DNA of 14,415 nt. Origin: an uncultured Collinsella sp. GTDB taxonomy: Bacteria > Actinomycetota > Coriobacteriia > Coriobacteriales > Coriobacteriaceae. The DNA lies in contig URGF01000042.1 of NCBI GenBank assembly GCA_900547285.1, positions 1 through 14,415 of the forward strand. Direction: 5' to 3'. The position numbers were made by a program, and so were the translations under genes. Shown here piece after piece: positions 6,818-14,415 of the stretch; positions within the stretch are counted from its first letter, which is position 1; every line of letters begins with the position of its first letter. The notes under the pieces were generated by a model. That model saw nothing but the letters and a program-made list of their open reading frames with translations, was not told the DNA's origin and did not search any database.

Positions 6818-9484
6818 ATGACACCTCTCGCAAAACGTCTCCCGCGCGAGCTGCGCCGCAATATCGGCAAGTACCTGGGCATCTTTTTGCTTATGTGCGG
6901 AAGCATCGCCCTCACGTCGGGCTTTTTGCTCGCAGCGCATTCCATCGGCTGCCTTATCGACGACATGCGCGATGCGTACACGATTGAGGACGGCCGCGTG
7001 ACCACCTCCTTCGAGGCTACCGATGATCAACTCAAGGCCGCCGAGGACGCGGCCGACGACGTCGGCGGCGTCACGCTCTACAAGAATTTCTCCATCGACG
7101 CCATCATCAAAAAGGCGACCGGCGACGACGGCACCAAGCGCACGCTGCGCACCTACACGCACCGCACCAAGGTCGATATCGCGTCCTACTGTGAGGGCAG
7201 GCAGCCCAAGACGGACGATGAGGTGGCCATCGACCGTGTCTTTGCCACCAACAACGACCTTGCCGTGGGCGATAAGGTTGAGCTTGAGGGCCGCACCTAC
7301 ATCATCTGCGGCATCATGACCCAGCCCGATAGCCAGGCGCTGTTCCTCAACAATTCGGACTTTACGGTGAACACCATCACCTATGGCGTGGCCGAGGTCA
7401 CCGACGCCGGCTTTGCCGCGCTCGAGGATGCCGGCGGCGCGCCTGCCTACACCTACTCCTTCACCTTTACCGATCGCGATCTTTCCACCGCAGACCGCAT
7501 CGACGCCGAGCAAGATATGGTCGAGGCGCTGACCGATGCCGATGCGCGCGTGGACGATCTGATCGATGCCGATTCCAATCAGGGCATTGGCTATGCGCGC
7601 GACGACGTGAACGGCGACTCCATGATGTGGATGACGCTGCTCGACATCATCATCGTGATCATGGCGTTCGTCTTTGTGGTCCTTACCGACGCCACCATCG
7701 AGGAGGAGAGCGCCATCATCGGCACGCGGCGCGCCAGCGGCGAGCGTCGACGCGAGATCGTGCTGCACTACCTTGCGCTTCCCGCTATCGTGGGCGTGGT
7801 CGCGGCGCTTTTGGGCACTGCGCTCGGCGTTGTGTTCTTTACCGAGCCCATGCGCAGCCTCTATTACGGATCGTACAGTCTGCCGCCCTTCCAGGTGTAC
7901 TGGAGCTGGGAGATTTTTGTGAAGTGCGCCGTGGTTCCCGCCGCCGCGCTCATCCTCATCACGCTGGTGGGCCTGCTTCGCAAGATGGGCAAGACGCCGT
8001 TGCAGTTCCTTCGTCACGAGGCGAGCGGCAAATCGGGCACCAAGCGCGGCTTGCAGCTGCCGGAGCGCATGGGTTTTGTTTCCCGCTTCCGCCTGCGTAT
8101 CTTCCTGCGCAACCTGGGCAACTTCGCCACGCTCTTCGTGGGCATCGCGTTCGCGTCGCTGCTGCTGCTCTTTGGCCTGGCGATTCTGCCCACGATGACG
8201 CACTATGCGGACAACCTCGAGACAGGCCTGGTCGCCGAGCACCAGTACACGCTCAAGGCGCCGCTGGAGCTCGAGGGTACTGCCGAGGAGCGCGAGCAGT
8301 GGTCGGCACTCGAGCGCTTGCAGTCGGTTGACGGCGCGTTGCTTTCCGCCGCTCAGGATGCCGATGACGAGCTTGACGACGCGGCCGATGCGGCGCAGGC
8401 GGCAGCCGATGCCGCGACCGCATCTCCGTCTGCCGAGAGCCTGACTGCGGCGCAGGATGCGCTTGCAAACGTCCAGGACAAGAAGGATGCGCTTTATGCG
8501 CGCCTCGATGACCTTGCCGATGCCCTCGGCTGCGACCGCGACGAGGCTATCGACCTGATCGACAAGGCCTTTAAGATCGACACTGACAACGACGACATTC
8601 ACCCGGTTAACACGACCGATAACGGTGCAGACAAGATTGCGCAGACCGAGAAATATGCCGTCTACCAGCTGCAATACGACCGCGGCGATGGTAATGGCGA
8701 GGAGACGATTTCCGTCTACGGCATCTCGCCCGATTCGCGCTATTGGAAAGACCTCAACGTCGGCGACGGACGCGTCGTCTTTGGCGGCGGCCTGCTCGAC
8801 AAGTTTGGCTGGAGCGAGGGCCAGAAGGTCACGCTCATCGACAAGTACGAGGGGGAGCATTATTCCCTTGAGTACGCGGGCAAGGACTGTGCCTGGGGCT
8901 CCAAGTCGGACATGAATATCTATATGAGTATCGACGACTTTAACGAGCTGTTCGGCAACGACGCCGCCTACTTTAACGGCTATGTGAGCGACGAGAAGCT
9001 CGACCTCGATGCTCGTTACTTTGCCGGCGACACCACGCCCGACGACATGCGGGCCGTGGGCGACCAGTTCATCGGCATGATGAGCAAAATGATCGGAATG
9101 ATGATCGGGCTCGCGGTGTTTATCTTCCTGCTGTTTATGTACCTGCTGACCAAGGCGGTGATCGACCACAGTGCCCGTTCGATCAGCTACATGAAAGTCT
9201 TTGGCTATCGCGATAGCGAGATCTCGCATCTGTACATCCGCTCGATCACGCTGTGCGTGGCGGCGTCGCTCGTGCTGAGCTTGCCGGTCATTATTGGCTC
9301 ACTCACGGCCATCTTCCGCTCGATGCTGCTCGCCTACAACGGCAATATCGAGATCTACGTGCCCGCTTGGTCCATGGCTGCATGCGTCGGCATTGGCTTT
9401 GCGACCTACCTGGTCGTGGCGTTGCTGCACATGCGTTCCATCAAACGTGTGGGCCTGGCCGAAGCTCTCAAGGTGCAGGAGTAG
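6818..9484 (+). CDS. FtsX-family ABC transporter permease, two extracytoplasmic domains
   Basis: An 888-residue membrane protein partnering the preceding ATPase. About eight helices: 17-40, 270-292, 317-341, 365-388, 432-460, 753-781, 808-833 and 848-871, which is two FtsX units of four. Each unit has a large extracytoplasmic domain after its first helix (about 41-269 and 461-752). Both units show the cytoplasmic coupling motif, as ESAIIGTRRASGERRREI (298-314) and YMKVFGYRDSEI (791-802). The second domain contains an Ala/Asp-rich helical stretch (about 505-590) likely to form a coiled coil. The ATG at 6818 is preferred over the upstream in-frame TTG at 6803, which lies inside the ATPase gene. 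The ribosome-binding site is weak, so coupling to the ATPase is likely. No two-component genes adjoin this pair. Confidence 0.92.
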   Translation: MTPLAKRLPRELRRNIGKYLGIFLLMCGSIALTSGFLLAAHSIGCLIDDMRDAYTIEDGRVTTSFEATDDQLKAAEDAADDVGGVTLYKNFSIDAIIKKATGDDGTKRTLRTYTHRTKVDIASYCEGRQPKTDDEVAIDRVFATNNDLAVGDKVELEGRTYIICGIMTQPDSQALFLNNSDFTVNTITYGVAEVTDAGFAALEDAGGAPAYTYSFTFTDRDLSTADRIDAEQDMVEALTDADARVDDLIDADSNQGIGYARDDVNGDSMMWMTLLDIIIVIMAFVFVVLTDATIEEESAIIGTRRASGERRREIVLHYLALPAIVGVVAALLGTALGVVFFTEPMRSLYYGSYSLPPFQVYWSWEIFVKCAVVPAAALILITLVGLLRKMGKTPLQFLRHEASGKSGTKRGLQLPERMGFVSRFRLRIFLRNLGNFATLFVGIAFASLLLLFGLAILPTMTHYADNLETGLVAEHQYTLKAPLELEGTAEEREQWSALERLQSVDGALLSAAQDADDELDDAADAAQAAADAATASPSAESLTAAQDALANVQDKKDALYARLDDLADALGCDRDEAIDLIDKAFKIDTDNDDIHPVNTTDNGADKIAQTEKYAVYQLQYDRGDGNGEETISVYGISPDSRYWKDLNVGDGRVVFGGGLLDKFGWSEGQKVTLIDKYEGEHYSLEYAGKDCAWGSKSDMNIYMSIDDFNELFGNDAAYFNGYVSDEKLDLDARYFAGDTTPDDMRAVGDQFIGMMSKMIGMMIGLAVFIFLLFMYLLTKAVIDHSARSISYMKVFGYRDSEISHLYIRSITLCVAASLVLSLPVIIGSLTAIFRSMLLAYNGNIEIYVPAWSMAACVGIGFATYLVVALLHMRSIKRVGLAEALKVQE

Positions 9485-9494
9485 CCCCTTATTG

Positions 9495-9526
9495 GTCATT
9501 GGGGACGTTCTTAAACGACTAGTCAT
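9495..9526. repeat. Repeat module B, downstream copy
   Basis: Matches 5893-5924 in the same orientation at 31 of 32 bases, beginning about 11 bases after the FtsX permease stop. With the upstream copy it brackets the MacB-FtsX operon as direct repeats about 3.6 kb apart. Confidence 0.75.
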
Positions 9527-9573
9527 CGGGGACGGTCTTTGCTGACTCGCCGGCTCGTCGGCTGTGCTGGCAA

Positions 9574-9627
9574 GGACTGTCCCCAGCTGCCGGCAGGAAA
9601 GGAATGTCCCTAGCTGCCAGGTGACGA
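9574..9627. repeat. Repeat module A, inverted downstream copy
   Basis: Bases 9574-9610 match the reverse complement of the upstream module A at 32 of 37 positions, including CTGCCGGCAG. An extra TAGCTGCCAG then precedes GTGACGA, which both copies share, so this copy carries a small insertion or partial duplication. Confidence 0.6.
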
Positions 9628-9632
9628 GGCAC

Positions 9633-9690
9633 TCATTTAAGCCCGTCCCCAATGAGTGGTTTCAGTCATTTAAGTCTGTCCCCAACGACT
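9633..9690. repeat. Repeat module C, tandem-arranged downstream copy
   Basis: Two 25-base units (9633-9657 and 9666-9690) lie in the same direction with a period of 33 bases and four differences. 9651-9685 is identical to 5950-5984. Upstream the units face each other and form a hairpin; here they do not, so this copy has been rearranged or decayed. Confidence 0.7.
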
Positions 9691-9716
9691 AGGTTCTCAG
9701 CGACTAGGTGCCGTAC

Positions 9717-9747
9717 TTGACTTTAACTCTGCTTTAACTGGTACCAT
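9717..9747 (+). promoter_or_regulatory. Candidate promoter with tandem TTAACT motif
   Basis: TTGACT (9717-9722) and TACCAT (9742-9747) with a 19-base spacer lie about 43 bp before the start at 9790. Within the spacer CTTTAACT occurs twice, at 9721-9728 and 9732-9739, exactly 11 bp apart, that is one helical turn. Such spacing suits a tandem-binding regulator of the OmpR/PhoB kind. A non-optimal spacer length would fit an activated promoter. Confidence 0.45.
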
Positions 9748-9789
9748 CCTCTATGTCTGTAACGCCATATAGACCGAGGGGATAGATCT

Positions 9790-10986
9790 ATGACCGCAAC
9801 TGCACCCGCTAAGGTGTACTTCACCAACCTGCGCACGCATGCTCGCGAGAGCCAGCTCGACAAGCTCAAGCGCCTCATCCGTCACGCCGGTATCGAGCAG
9901 ATCGACTTCGAGAACAAGTTCGTCGCCATCAAGATTCACTTTGGCGAGCTGGGCAACCTGAGCTTTTTGCGCCCCAACTACGCCCGCGCCGTCGCGGATG
10001 TCGTGAAGGAGCTGGGCGGCAAGCCCTTCCTCACCGACTGCAACACGCTCTATGTCGGTAGCCGCAAAAACGCGCTCGAGCACATCGATACCGCCTACCA
10101 GAACGGCTTTACCCCGTATGCTACGGGTTGCCAGATCATCATTGCCGACGGCCTCAAGGGCACCGACGAGGCGCTTGTCCCGGTCGAGGGCGGCGAGTAC
10201 GTGCACGAGGCCAAGATCGGTCAGGCGCTCATGGATGCCGATATCGTGATCAGCCTCACCCACTTTAAGGGTCATGAGCAGGCCGGCTTTGGCGGCGCCA
10301 TGAAGAACCTGGGCATGGGCGGCGGCAGCCGCGCCGGCAAGATGGAGCAGCATGCCGCCGGCAAGCCGAACGTCTCGACCGAGCACTGCGTTGGCTGCCG
10401 TGCCTGCGAAAAGATCTGCGCGCACGACGCTGTCTCGTTCAACGACACCCGCGAGCGCGAGCTTGCCAACGGCAACACCCGCACGGTGCACGTGGCCACC
10501 ATCGACCACGATCGCTGCGTGGGCTGCGGTCGCTGCATTGCGGCATGCAACCAGGACTGCATCAAGCCCGGCTATGACGCCGCGGCCGACGTGCTCAACT
10601 GCAAGATCGCCGAGTACACCAAGGCCGTCGTCGACGGCCGCCCGAGCTTCCACATCTCGCTTGCCATGGACATCAGTCCCAACTGCGACTGCCATCCCGA
10701 AAACGATACGCCTATCGTCAACGACATCGGCATGTTCGCGAGCTTCGACCCGGTCGCCATCGACCAGGCCTGCGCCGACGCCGTCATGGCGTCTGAGCCG
10801 CTGCCCAACACCGAGCTCACCGATAGCGCGGCCAAGATGGAGCATAACCACGAGCATCTGGAGGGCGAGCAGGCCAAGGATCCCTTCTGCATCACGCATC
10901 CCGACACCGACTGGCGCGCGTGCATCGCGCATGCCGAAAAGATCGGCCTGGGCACGAGCAAGTACGAGCTCATCGAGGTCAAATAG
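9790..10986 (+). CDS. DUF362 domain protein with two 4Fe-4S clusters
   Basis: A 398-residue soluble iron-sulfur protein. The N-terminal part (about 8-195) and the C-terminal part (from about 290, with SPNCDCHPEND then FASFDPVAIDQA) form a DUF362-type fold. Between them is a two-cluster ferredoxin insert: Cys 200, 203, 206, 210 (CVGCRACEKIC) and Cys 243, 246, 249, 253 (CVGCGRCIAAC). Further cysteines at 299 and 301 are part of the DUF362 motif. No signal peptide or helix is present, so it is cytoplasmic. GAGGGG lies about eight bases before the ATG. It is a single-gene unit between its own promoter and a strong terminator. DUF362 ferredoxin-like proteins are widespread in anaerobes; the electron partner or reaction is not known to me, so only a redox role is inferred. 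Confidence 0.92.
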   Translation: MTATAPAKVYFTNLRTHARESQLDKLKRLIRHAGIEQIDFENKFVAIKIHFGELGNLSFLRPNYARAVADVVKELGGKPFLTDCNTLYVGSRKNALEHIDTAYQNGFTPYATGCQIIIADGLKGTDEALVPVEGGEYVHEAKIGQALMDADIVISLTHFKGHEQAGFGGAMKNLGMGGGSRAGKMEQHAAGKPNVSTEHCVGCRACEKICAHDAVSFNDTRERELANGNTRTVHVATIDHDRCVGCGRCIAACNQDCIKPGYDAAADVLNCKIAEYTKAVVDGRPSFHISLAMDISPNCDCHPENDTPIVNDIGMFASFDPVAIDQACADAVMASEPLPNTELTDSAAKMEHNHEHLEGEQAKDPFCITHPDTDWRACIAHAEKIGLGTSKYELIEVK

Positions 10987-11033
10987 CACCTAGTTATTGG
11001 ACATATCAAGCGCATTCGTGGCTTAATTCAAGC

Positions 11034-11072
11034 AAAATCCGCCCGCGAGCCCAGCGCTCGCGGGCGGATTTT
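11034..11072. terminator. Bidirectional rho-independent terminator
   Basis: A perfect 17-bp stem (11034-11050 with 11056-11072) with a five-base loop, flanked by AAAA on the left and TTTT on the right. It sits between the convergent DUF362 gene (ends 10986) and hydrolase gene (ends 11118), so it can stop transcription from both sides. Confidence 0.9.
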
Positions 11073-11117
11073 CGGAAGTGCTAGGGGTCAGATAGACCAG
11101 TAAACCGTACTATTTGC

Positions 11118-12083
11118 CTAAAAATACTCGTCGAGGAAGTCGTCGACCGTATTCCAGTAGAGCTCGGGGTCAACTTGCGCGCTCTTGGCGTGGGTGGCGC
11201 CGTGGATAGTGAGCTTCTGTTTAACCTTGCTGGCGCACGCCTCGTAGTTTTGGTCGAGCATACTGTACGGCACAAAGGTGTCCTGGTCGCCGTGGATAAA
11301 CAGCATGGGAACCGTCGCGTGTTTGAGTTGCTCCACACTGCTCGCCTTATGAAAGTCGTAGCCTGCGCGCACGTTGTACACTAAGTTTGCTACATCGAGC
11401 AAGGGAAAGCTGGGCAGGCCGAACACGTCCTTGAGCTGCAGGGAAAACTCGTCCCAAACACTCGTATAACCGCAGTCCTCGATAATGCATTTCACGTTTG
11501 CGGGCAGAGATTCCCCCGCGACGTTCATGGCGGTTGCTGCACCCATCGACTCGCCAAAAACCAGGATGCGCGCCTCGGGGTCAGCCTGAACGATCCGCCC
11601 AATCCATGCAACGACATCAAGCCGCTCGGGCCAGCCCATGCCGATATAGTCGCCGCCGGAGCGCTCGTGGGCGCGGGCGGCAGGCGCGAGCACGTTCATG
11701 CCGCGGTCGTGGAAGCGCTTGGCGTATCGGGCCATGCCGATGGGCTCGTTGGTATATCCATGCAGGCAGACGGCGTAATCGTGGGTGTTCTCCGGGGCGG
11801 CAAAATACCAAGCGGCGAGCTCGGTTCCGTCGTCCGCGGTGAGGCTGCTGCTCTCGCGGTTCTCTTTAAACCACGCCCGCGCCTCGGTTTCCTCGGCATC
11901 CATCTGCTCGCCCTTTTCGGCGTCCTTGCCGTCCTGCATCATCTTCATGGTGTATGGCGCGCGGGGATTCAGCGCGAAGTCAAACAGAAAGTTGCCGGCA
12001 AACCCCAGCAGCGCGACAACGAGCACCAGCGCAACGACGCCGGCTATCTTGAGCTTTCGATGGGAACGTGCGTTTTGAGACAT
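11118..12083 (-). CDS. Membrane-anchored alpha/beta hydrolase
   Basis: A 321-residue hydrolase with an uncleaved N-terminal signal anchor: basic residues 6-12, then a helix at about 13-34. The catalytic domain follows outside the membrane. The nucleophile is Ser 179 in GESMG, the acid is Asp 268 in HGDQDTFVP and the base is His 298 in GATHAKS. The oxyanion-hole motif HGY is at 108-110. The linker at 46-75 is rich in Glu/Asp/Lys. This matches the serine aminopeptidase/YqkD-like group of alpha/beta hydrolases; the actual substrate (ester, peptide or lipid) is unknown. The ATG at 12083 is preceded by AGGAAAG at six bases. It is a single-gene unit ending at the shared terminator and divergent from the hemolysin-III gene. 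Confidence 0.9.
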   Translation of the reverse strand: MSQNARSHRKLKIAGVVALVLVVALLGFAGNFLFDFALNPRAPYTMKMMQDGKDAEKGEQMDAEETEARAWFKENRESSSLTADDGTELAAWYFAAPENTHDYAVCLHGYTNEPIGMARYAKRFHDRGMNVLAPAARAHERSGGDYIGMGWPERLDVVAWIGRIVQADPEARILVFGESMGAATAMNVAGESLPANVKCIIEDCGYTSVWDEFSLQLKDVFGLPSFPLLDVANLVYNVRAGYDFHKASSVEQLKHATVPMLFIHGDQDTFVPYSMLDQNYEACASKVKQKLTIHGATHAKSAQVDPELYWNTVDDFLDEYF

Positions 12084-12100
12084 AAGAAGCTTTCCTATAA

Positions 12101-12136
12101 GATGTTAATACATCAACATTTAATGCAAGCGCATTA
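12101..12136. promoter_or_regulatory. Cluster of palindromes upstream of the hydrolase
   Basis: TAATGC-AAGC-GCATTA (12121-12136) is a perfect six-base inverted repeat. GATGT-TAAT-ACATC (12101-12114) lies beside it, and ATGTT (12102-12106) with AACAT (12115-12119) gives an overlapping alternative. They fall 18-53 bp upstream of the hydrolase start, where its promoter should be, so they are candidate operator sites. I see no convincing -35/-10 pair for the hydrolase; TTGCAT on the minus strand within this cluster could be part of one. Confidence 0.4.
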
Positions 12137-12204
12137 TGGACGTTCGCCGTTGATGCGTCAACAGACAAAGAATGGGTAAACAAAGGGTCACGTATGGTGC
12201 AAAT

Positions 12205-12234
12205 TTCGCACGTACCTAGACGCTTTGATATAGT
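12205..12234 (+). promoter_or_regulatory. Promoter of the hemolysin-III gene
   Basis: TTCGCA (12205-12210), 18 bases, then TATAGT (12229-12234), a good -10 box. Transcription would begin near 12241. That leaves about 30 bases of leader before the ATG at 12271 and only about nine before the alternative ATG at 12250, supporting the downstream start. Confidence 0.5.
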
Positions 12235-12270
12235 GTTGAGAACTCTTTTATGTTGGAGGATGTAACCGGC

Positions 12271-12954
12271 ATGTCCGATTCGAGCGACAGTTCTAAGCCG
12301 CGACCCAAGACCGCGGCCGTTCCACACTACACGGTGGGTGAGGAGATCATGAACTCCGTCACCCATGGTGTCGGCTGCCTGCTGGGTATCGCGGGCCTGG
12401 TGCTCCTGATCGTATTCGCCGCCCTGCGCGGCGGAGGCCCGGCCCACATGGCCGCGGCGATTGTCTATGGCGTCAGCATTATCCTCGAATACCTAGCCTC
12501 CACGCTCTACCACGCGATTCAGCCCGCGCGCGCCAAGCGCGTGTTTCGCATCATCGACCACAGCTGCATCTACCTGCTTATTGCCGGCAGCTATACGCCG
12601 TTTTGCCTCATCACGCTCGCAAACGACGGCGGCCCTACGCTGTTCTTTGCCGTGTGGGCCATCGCCATTATCGGCATTGCCCTCGAGTGCTTTATGCGCG
12701 AGCGTCAACCGCACTGGGCATGCGGCCTGGTCTACCTGCTGATGGGCTGGCTCGTCGTCTTTAAGTTGCCCGAGCTCGTGTCGCTGCTCAACCCCGTGGC
12801 GCTTGCCCTGCTCGCCGTCGGCGGCGTGTGCTACACCGTGGGCGTGCCGTTCTACATCGCCAAAAACGTGCGCTATCTGCACAGTGTTTTCCACTTGTGG
12901 GTGCTCGCCGGCAGCATCTTCCAGTTCATGGCGGTGATTCTCTTCGTAATCTAG
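12271..12954 (+). CDS. Hemolysin-III/PAQR-family membrane protein
   Basis: A 227-residue protein with about seven membrane helices from residue 30 to the C-terminus. The family's metal-site residues are present: Ser 77 and His 81 (STLYH), Asp 96 followed by His 97 (IDHSCIYLLIAGSYTP), and His 204 and 208 (HSVFH) before the last helix. The N-terminus has ENS-like EEIMNSVTHGVG at 24-35, the usual opening of this family. Known members include Bacillus hemolysin III and E. coli YqfA/TrhA, linked to membrane-energy or fluidity homeostasis; a cytolysin role is not implied. GGAGG at 12255-12259 is 11 bases before the ATG, a rather long spacing. An in-frame ATG at 12250 would add seven residues but lies upstream of that site. 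Confidence 0.92.
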   Translation: MSDSSDSSKPRPKTAAVPHYTVGEEIMNSVTHGVGCLLGIAGLVLLIVFAALRGGGPAHMAAAIVYGVSIILEYLASTLYHAIQPARAKRVFRIIDHSCIYLLIAGSYTPFCLITLANDGGPTLFFAVWAIAIIGIALECFMRERQPHWACGLVYLLMGWLVVFKLPELVSLLNPVALALLAVGGVCYTVGVPFYIAKNVRYLHSVFHLWVLAGSIFQFMAVILFVI

Positions 12955-12999
12955 CGACCGCGCCTGCGCGCCCGCGTCCTCGTTTGGGCGCCGGTGCAA

Positions 13000-13028
13000 T
13001 TGCCCTATCCGTCACCTACGCTTACTAC
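13000..13028 (+). promoter_or_regulatory. Weak candidate promoter of the CorC-type gene
   Basis: TTGCCC (13000-13005), 17 bases, then TACTAC (13023-13028), 38 bp before the ATG at 13066. Spacing is right but both boxes are imperfect. The preceding gene ends at 12954 with no terminator, so read-through from it is an alternative. Confidence 0.3.
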
Positions 13029-13065
13029 CCAACGTCCCGAATCTTGGAGGTTCGAGAAACTCCCG

Positions 13066-14415
13066 ATGGACATAACCATCTCCCTTATCACCACCCTCGT
13101 TTTGACCCTCATCAACGGCTACTTCTCTATGTCCGAGATGGCTCTCACCACGGCTAAGCGCGCCGTGTTGGAGCACGATGCCGAGGAGGGCGATAAACGC
13201 GCCGAGCGCGCCGTCCAGCTCGCCGCCGATTCCGACCAGCTGCTCGCCACCATCCAGGTCGCCATCACGCTCGTGGGCTTCGCCTCGTCTGCCGTCGCCT
13301 CGACGAGTCTGTCCGACCCGCTCGCCACGTGGCTCATGAGCTTTGGCATCGCGCCGCTTTCAGCCATCGCGCGCGGCCTGGCGCCGGTCATCATCACCGT
13401 CGCGGTCGCCTTTGTGTCCATCGTGATCGGCGAGCTCGTGCCCAAGCGCATCGGCCTCGCTAACGCCGAGGGCGTATCCAAGCAGGTTGTGGGACCGCTC
13501 TCCGTGTTCCAAAAGATCGCCCGCCCGCTCGTGTGGCTGACCGGCGCCTGCTCCGACGGCCTGGCCCGCATCCTGCGCATCAAGAGCGCCGACGACCGCC
13601 AGAACGTCTCGGAGGAAGAGATCAAGTACATGGTCTCGGAGCAGGACGACCTGCTCGACGAGGAAAAGCGCATGATCCACGAGATCTTTGACCTGGGCGA
13701 CACCGTGGCTCGCGAGGTCATGGTGCCGCGCGTGGACACCACCATGTGCGAGGACGACGAGACGGTCGCCGACGTGTTGTCCACCATGCGCCAGACCGGC
13801 TTTAGTCGCATCCCCGTCTATCATGAGGATCCCGACAACGTCGCGGGCATCGCGCACATTAAGGACCTGATCCAGCCCGCGCTCGACGGCAAGGGCGACC
13901 AGCCCATCGCCGACTTTTTGCGCGACGCCACCTTTGTGCCCGATACCAAGGACATCCTGCCGCTGCTGTCCGAGATGCAGACCTCGCACGACCAGATCGT
14001 GGTCGTCGTGGACGAGTACGGCGGCACGGCCGGCATCATCACCATCGAGGACATCGTCGAGGAGATCGTCGGCGAGATCGAGGACGAGTTCGACCCCGAC
14101 AACAAGTACCTCACGCGCCTCTCGCGCCGTGAGTGGCTCGTCGATGGGCGTTTTTCGTGCGATGACGCGATTGAGCTTGGTTGGCCGCTCGAGGAAAGCG
14201 ATGATTATGAGACCATCGCCGGCTGGATTTTGGAGCTTTGCGACTCGGTGCCCGACATCGGAGAGGTGTTTGAGGTCGCGGGGTACAAGTTTAAAGTGCA
14301 GTCGATGCGTGGCCAGCGCATCTCGCTCATTCGCGTGATCGCTCCGGCCGAAACCGATAAGAAGGATTCCGAGTCCTCGGCAGAGAAGCCGGCGACGTCG
14401 GGTGCGGGCCCTGCG
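13066..14415 (+). CDS. CNNM/CorC-family membrane protein with CBS pair, partial at the 3' end
   Basis: Open to the window edge: 450 residues and no stop. The CNNM (DUF21) membrane domain covers about 1-190, including MSEMALTTAKR after the first helix and the conserved GELVPKRIGLANAE (122-135). Then REVMVPRVD (216-224) opens the first CBS domain (about 213-272), and the second CBS (about 280-338) ends with VDEYGGTAGIITIEDIVEEI. The CorC_HlyC transporter-associated domain is at about 348-426, followed by a polar Ser/Ala/Glu tail still running at the edge. Such proteins are linked to Mg2+/Co2+ homeostasis, older annotation calling them hemolysins. GGAGG at 13046-13050 is 15 bases before the ATG, unusually far; GAGAAA at 13054-13059 may serve instead. 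No upstream in-frame start codon is seen near it. Confidence 0.93.
   Translation, partial: MDITISLITTLVLTLINGYFSMSEMALTTAKRAVLEHDAEEGDKRAERAVQLAADSDQLLATIQVAITLVGFASSAVASTSLSDPLATWLMSFGIAPLSAIARGLAPVIITVAVAFVSIVIGELVPKRIGLANAEGVSKQVVGPLSVFQKIARPLVWLTGACSDGLARILRIKSADDRQNVSEEEIKYMVSEQDDLLDEEKRMIHEIFDLGDTVAREVMVPRVDTTMCEDDETVADVLSTMRQTGFSRIPVYHEDPDNVAGIAHIKDLIQPALDGKGDQPIADFLRDATFVPDTKDILPLLSEMQTSHDQIVVVVDEYGGTAGIITIEDIVEEIVGEIEDEFDPDNKYLTRLSRREWLVDGRFSCDDAIELGWPLEESDDYETIAGWILELCDSVPDIGEVFEVAGYKFKVQSMRGQRISLIRVIAPAETDKKDSESSAEKPATSGAGPA

Noticed and set aside
9751..10989. A 412-codon open frame on the minus strand
   Set aside because: Antisense to the DUF362 gene with its two ferredoxin motifs; the antisense product has no recognisable motif.
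12271..14415. Hemolytic toxin genes
   Set aside because: The hemolysin-III and CorC/HlyC names are historical. The motifs seen are those of a PAQR-type membrane protein and a CNNM/CBS ion-homeostasis protein.

Overview
The window is high-GC bacterial chromosome with short intergenic gaps and strong Shine-Dalgarno sites on most genes. The GC-rich third positions, the gene families and the GGGGAC/CCCCAAT-type intergenic repeats resemble gut Actinomycetota of the class Coriobacteriia, most like Collinsella. That assignment is my recognition of style, not a database match. No phage, plasmid, transposase, CRISPR, tRNA or rRNA gene is visible.

Layout. (1) Positions 1-528 hold no credible gene. They contain a terminator-like hairpin and two long foldable repeat elements of one family (64-220 and 315-468) in opposite orientation, separated by about 95 bp of small palindromes. 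(2) Positions 529-2300, minus strand: a two-component system, a five-helix membrane histidine kinase of the HisKA_3 type followed by a NarL/LuxR-type response regulator, joined by an ATGA overlap. (3) Positions 2499-5826, plus strand and divergent from the kinase: an ABC-2 exporter operon of one ATPase and two six-helix permeases. Together (2) and (3) look like the five-gene sensor/exporter modules of the Bacillus LnrJK-LnrLMN kind, which detect and remove membrane-active compounds. (4) Positions 5827-6095: repeats, including a 36-bp-stem hairpin. (5) Positions 6096-9484: a second transporter, a MacB/LolD-type ATPase plus an 888-residue FtsX-family permease with two extracytoplasmic domains. 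(6) Positions 9485-9789: rearranged copies of the same repeats, then a promoter with a tandem TTAACT motif. (7) Positions 9790-10986: a DUF362 protein with two 4Fe-4S clusters, sharing a bidirectional terminator with the convergent gene of (8). (8) Positions 11118-12083, minus: a membrane-anchored alpha/beta hydrolase. (9) Positions 12271-12954: a hemolysin-III/PAQR-family membrane protein. (10) From 13066 to the window end: a CNNM/CorC-type protein with CBS domains, open at the right edge.

How they may work together. The kinase and regulator probably control the divergent ABC-2 operon, and two inverted repeats between them are candidate operators. The MacB-FtsX pair is an independent transcription unit bracketed by repeats. 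The remaining genes are single-gene units with ordinary envelope or redox roles. The features least explained by known annotation are the two homologous foldable elements at the left end and the repeat set bracketing the MacB-FtsX pair.
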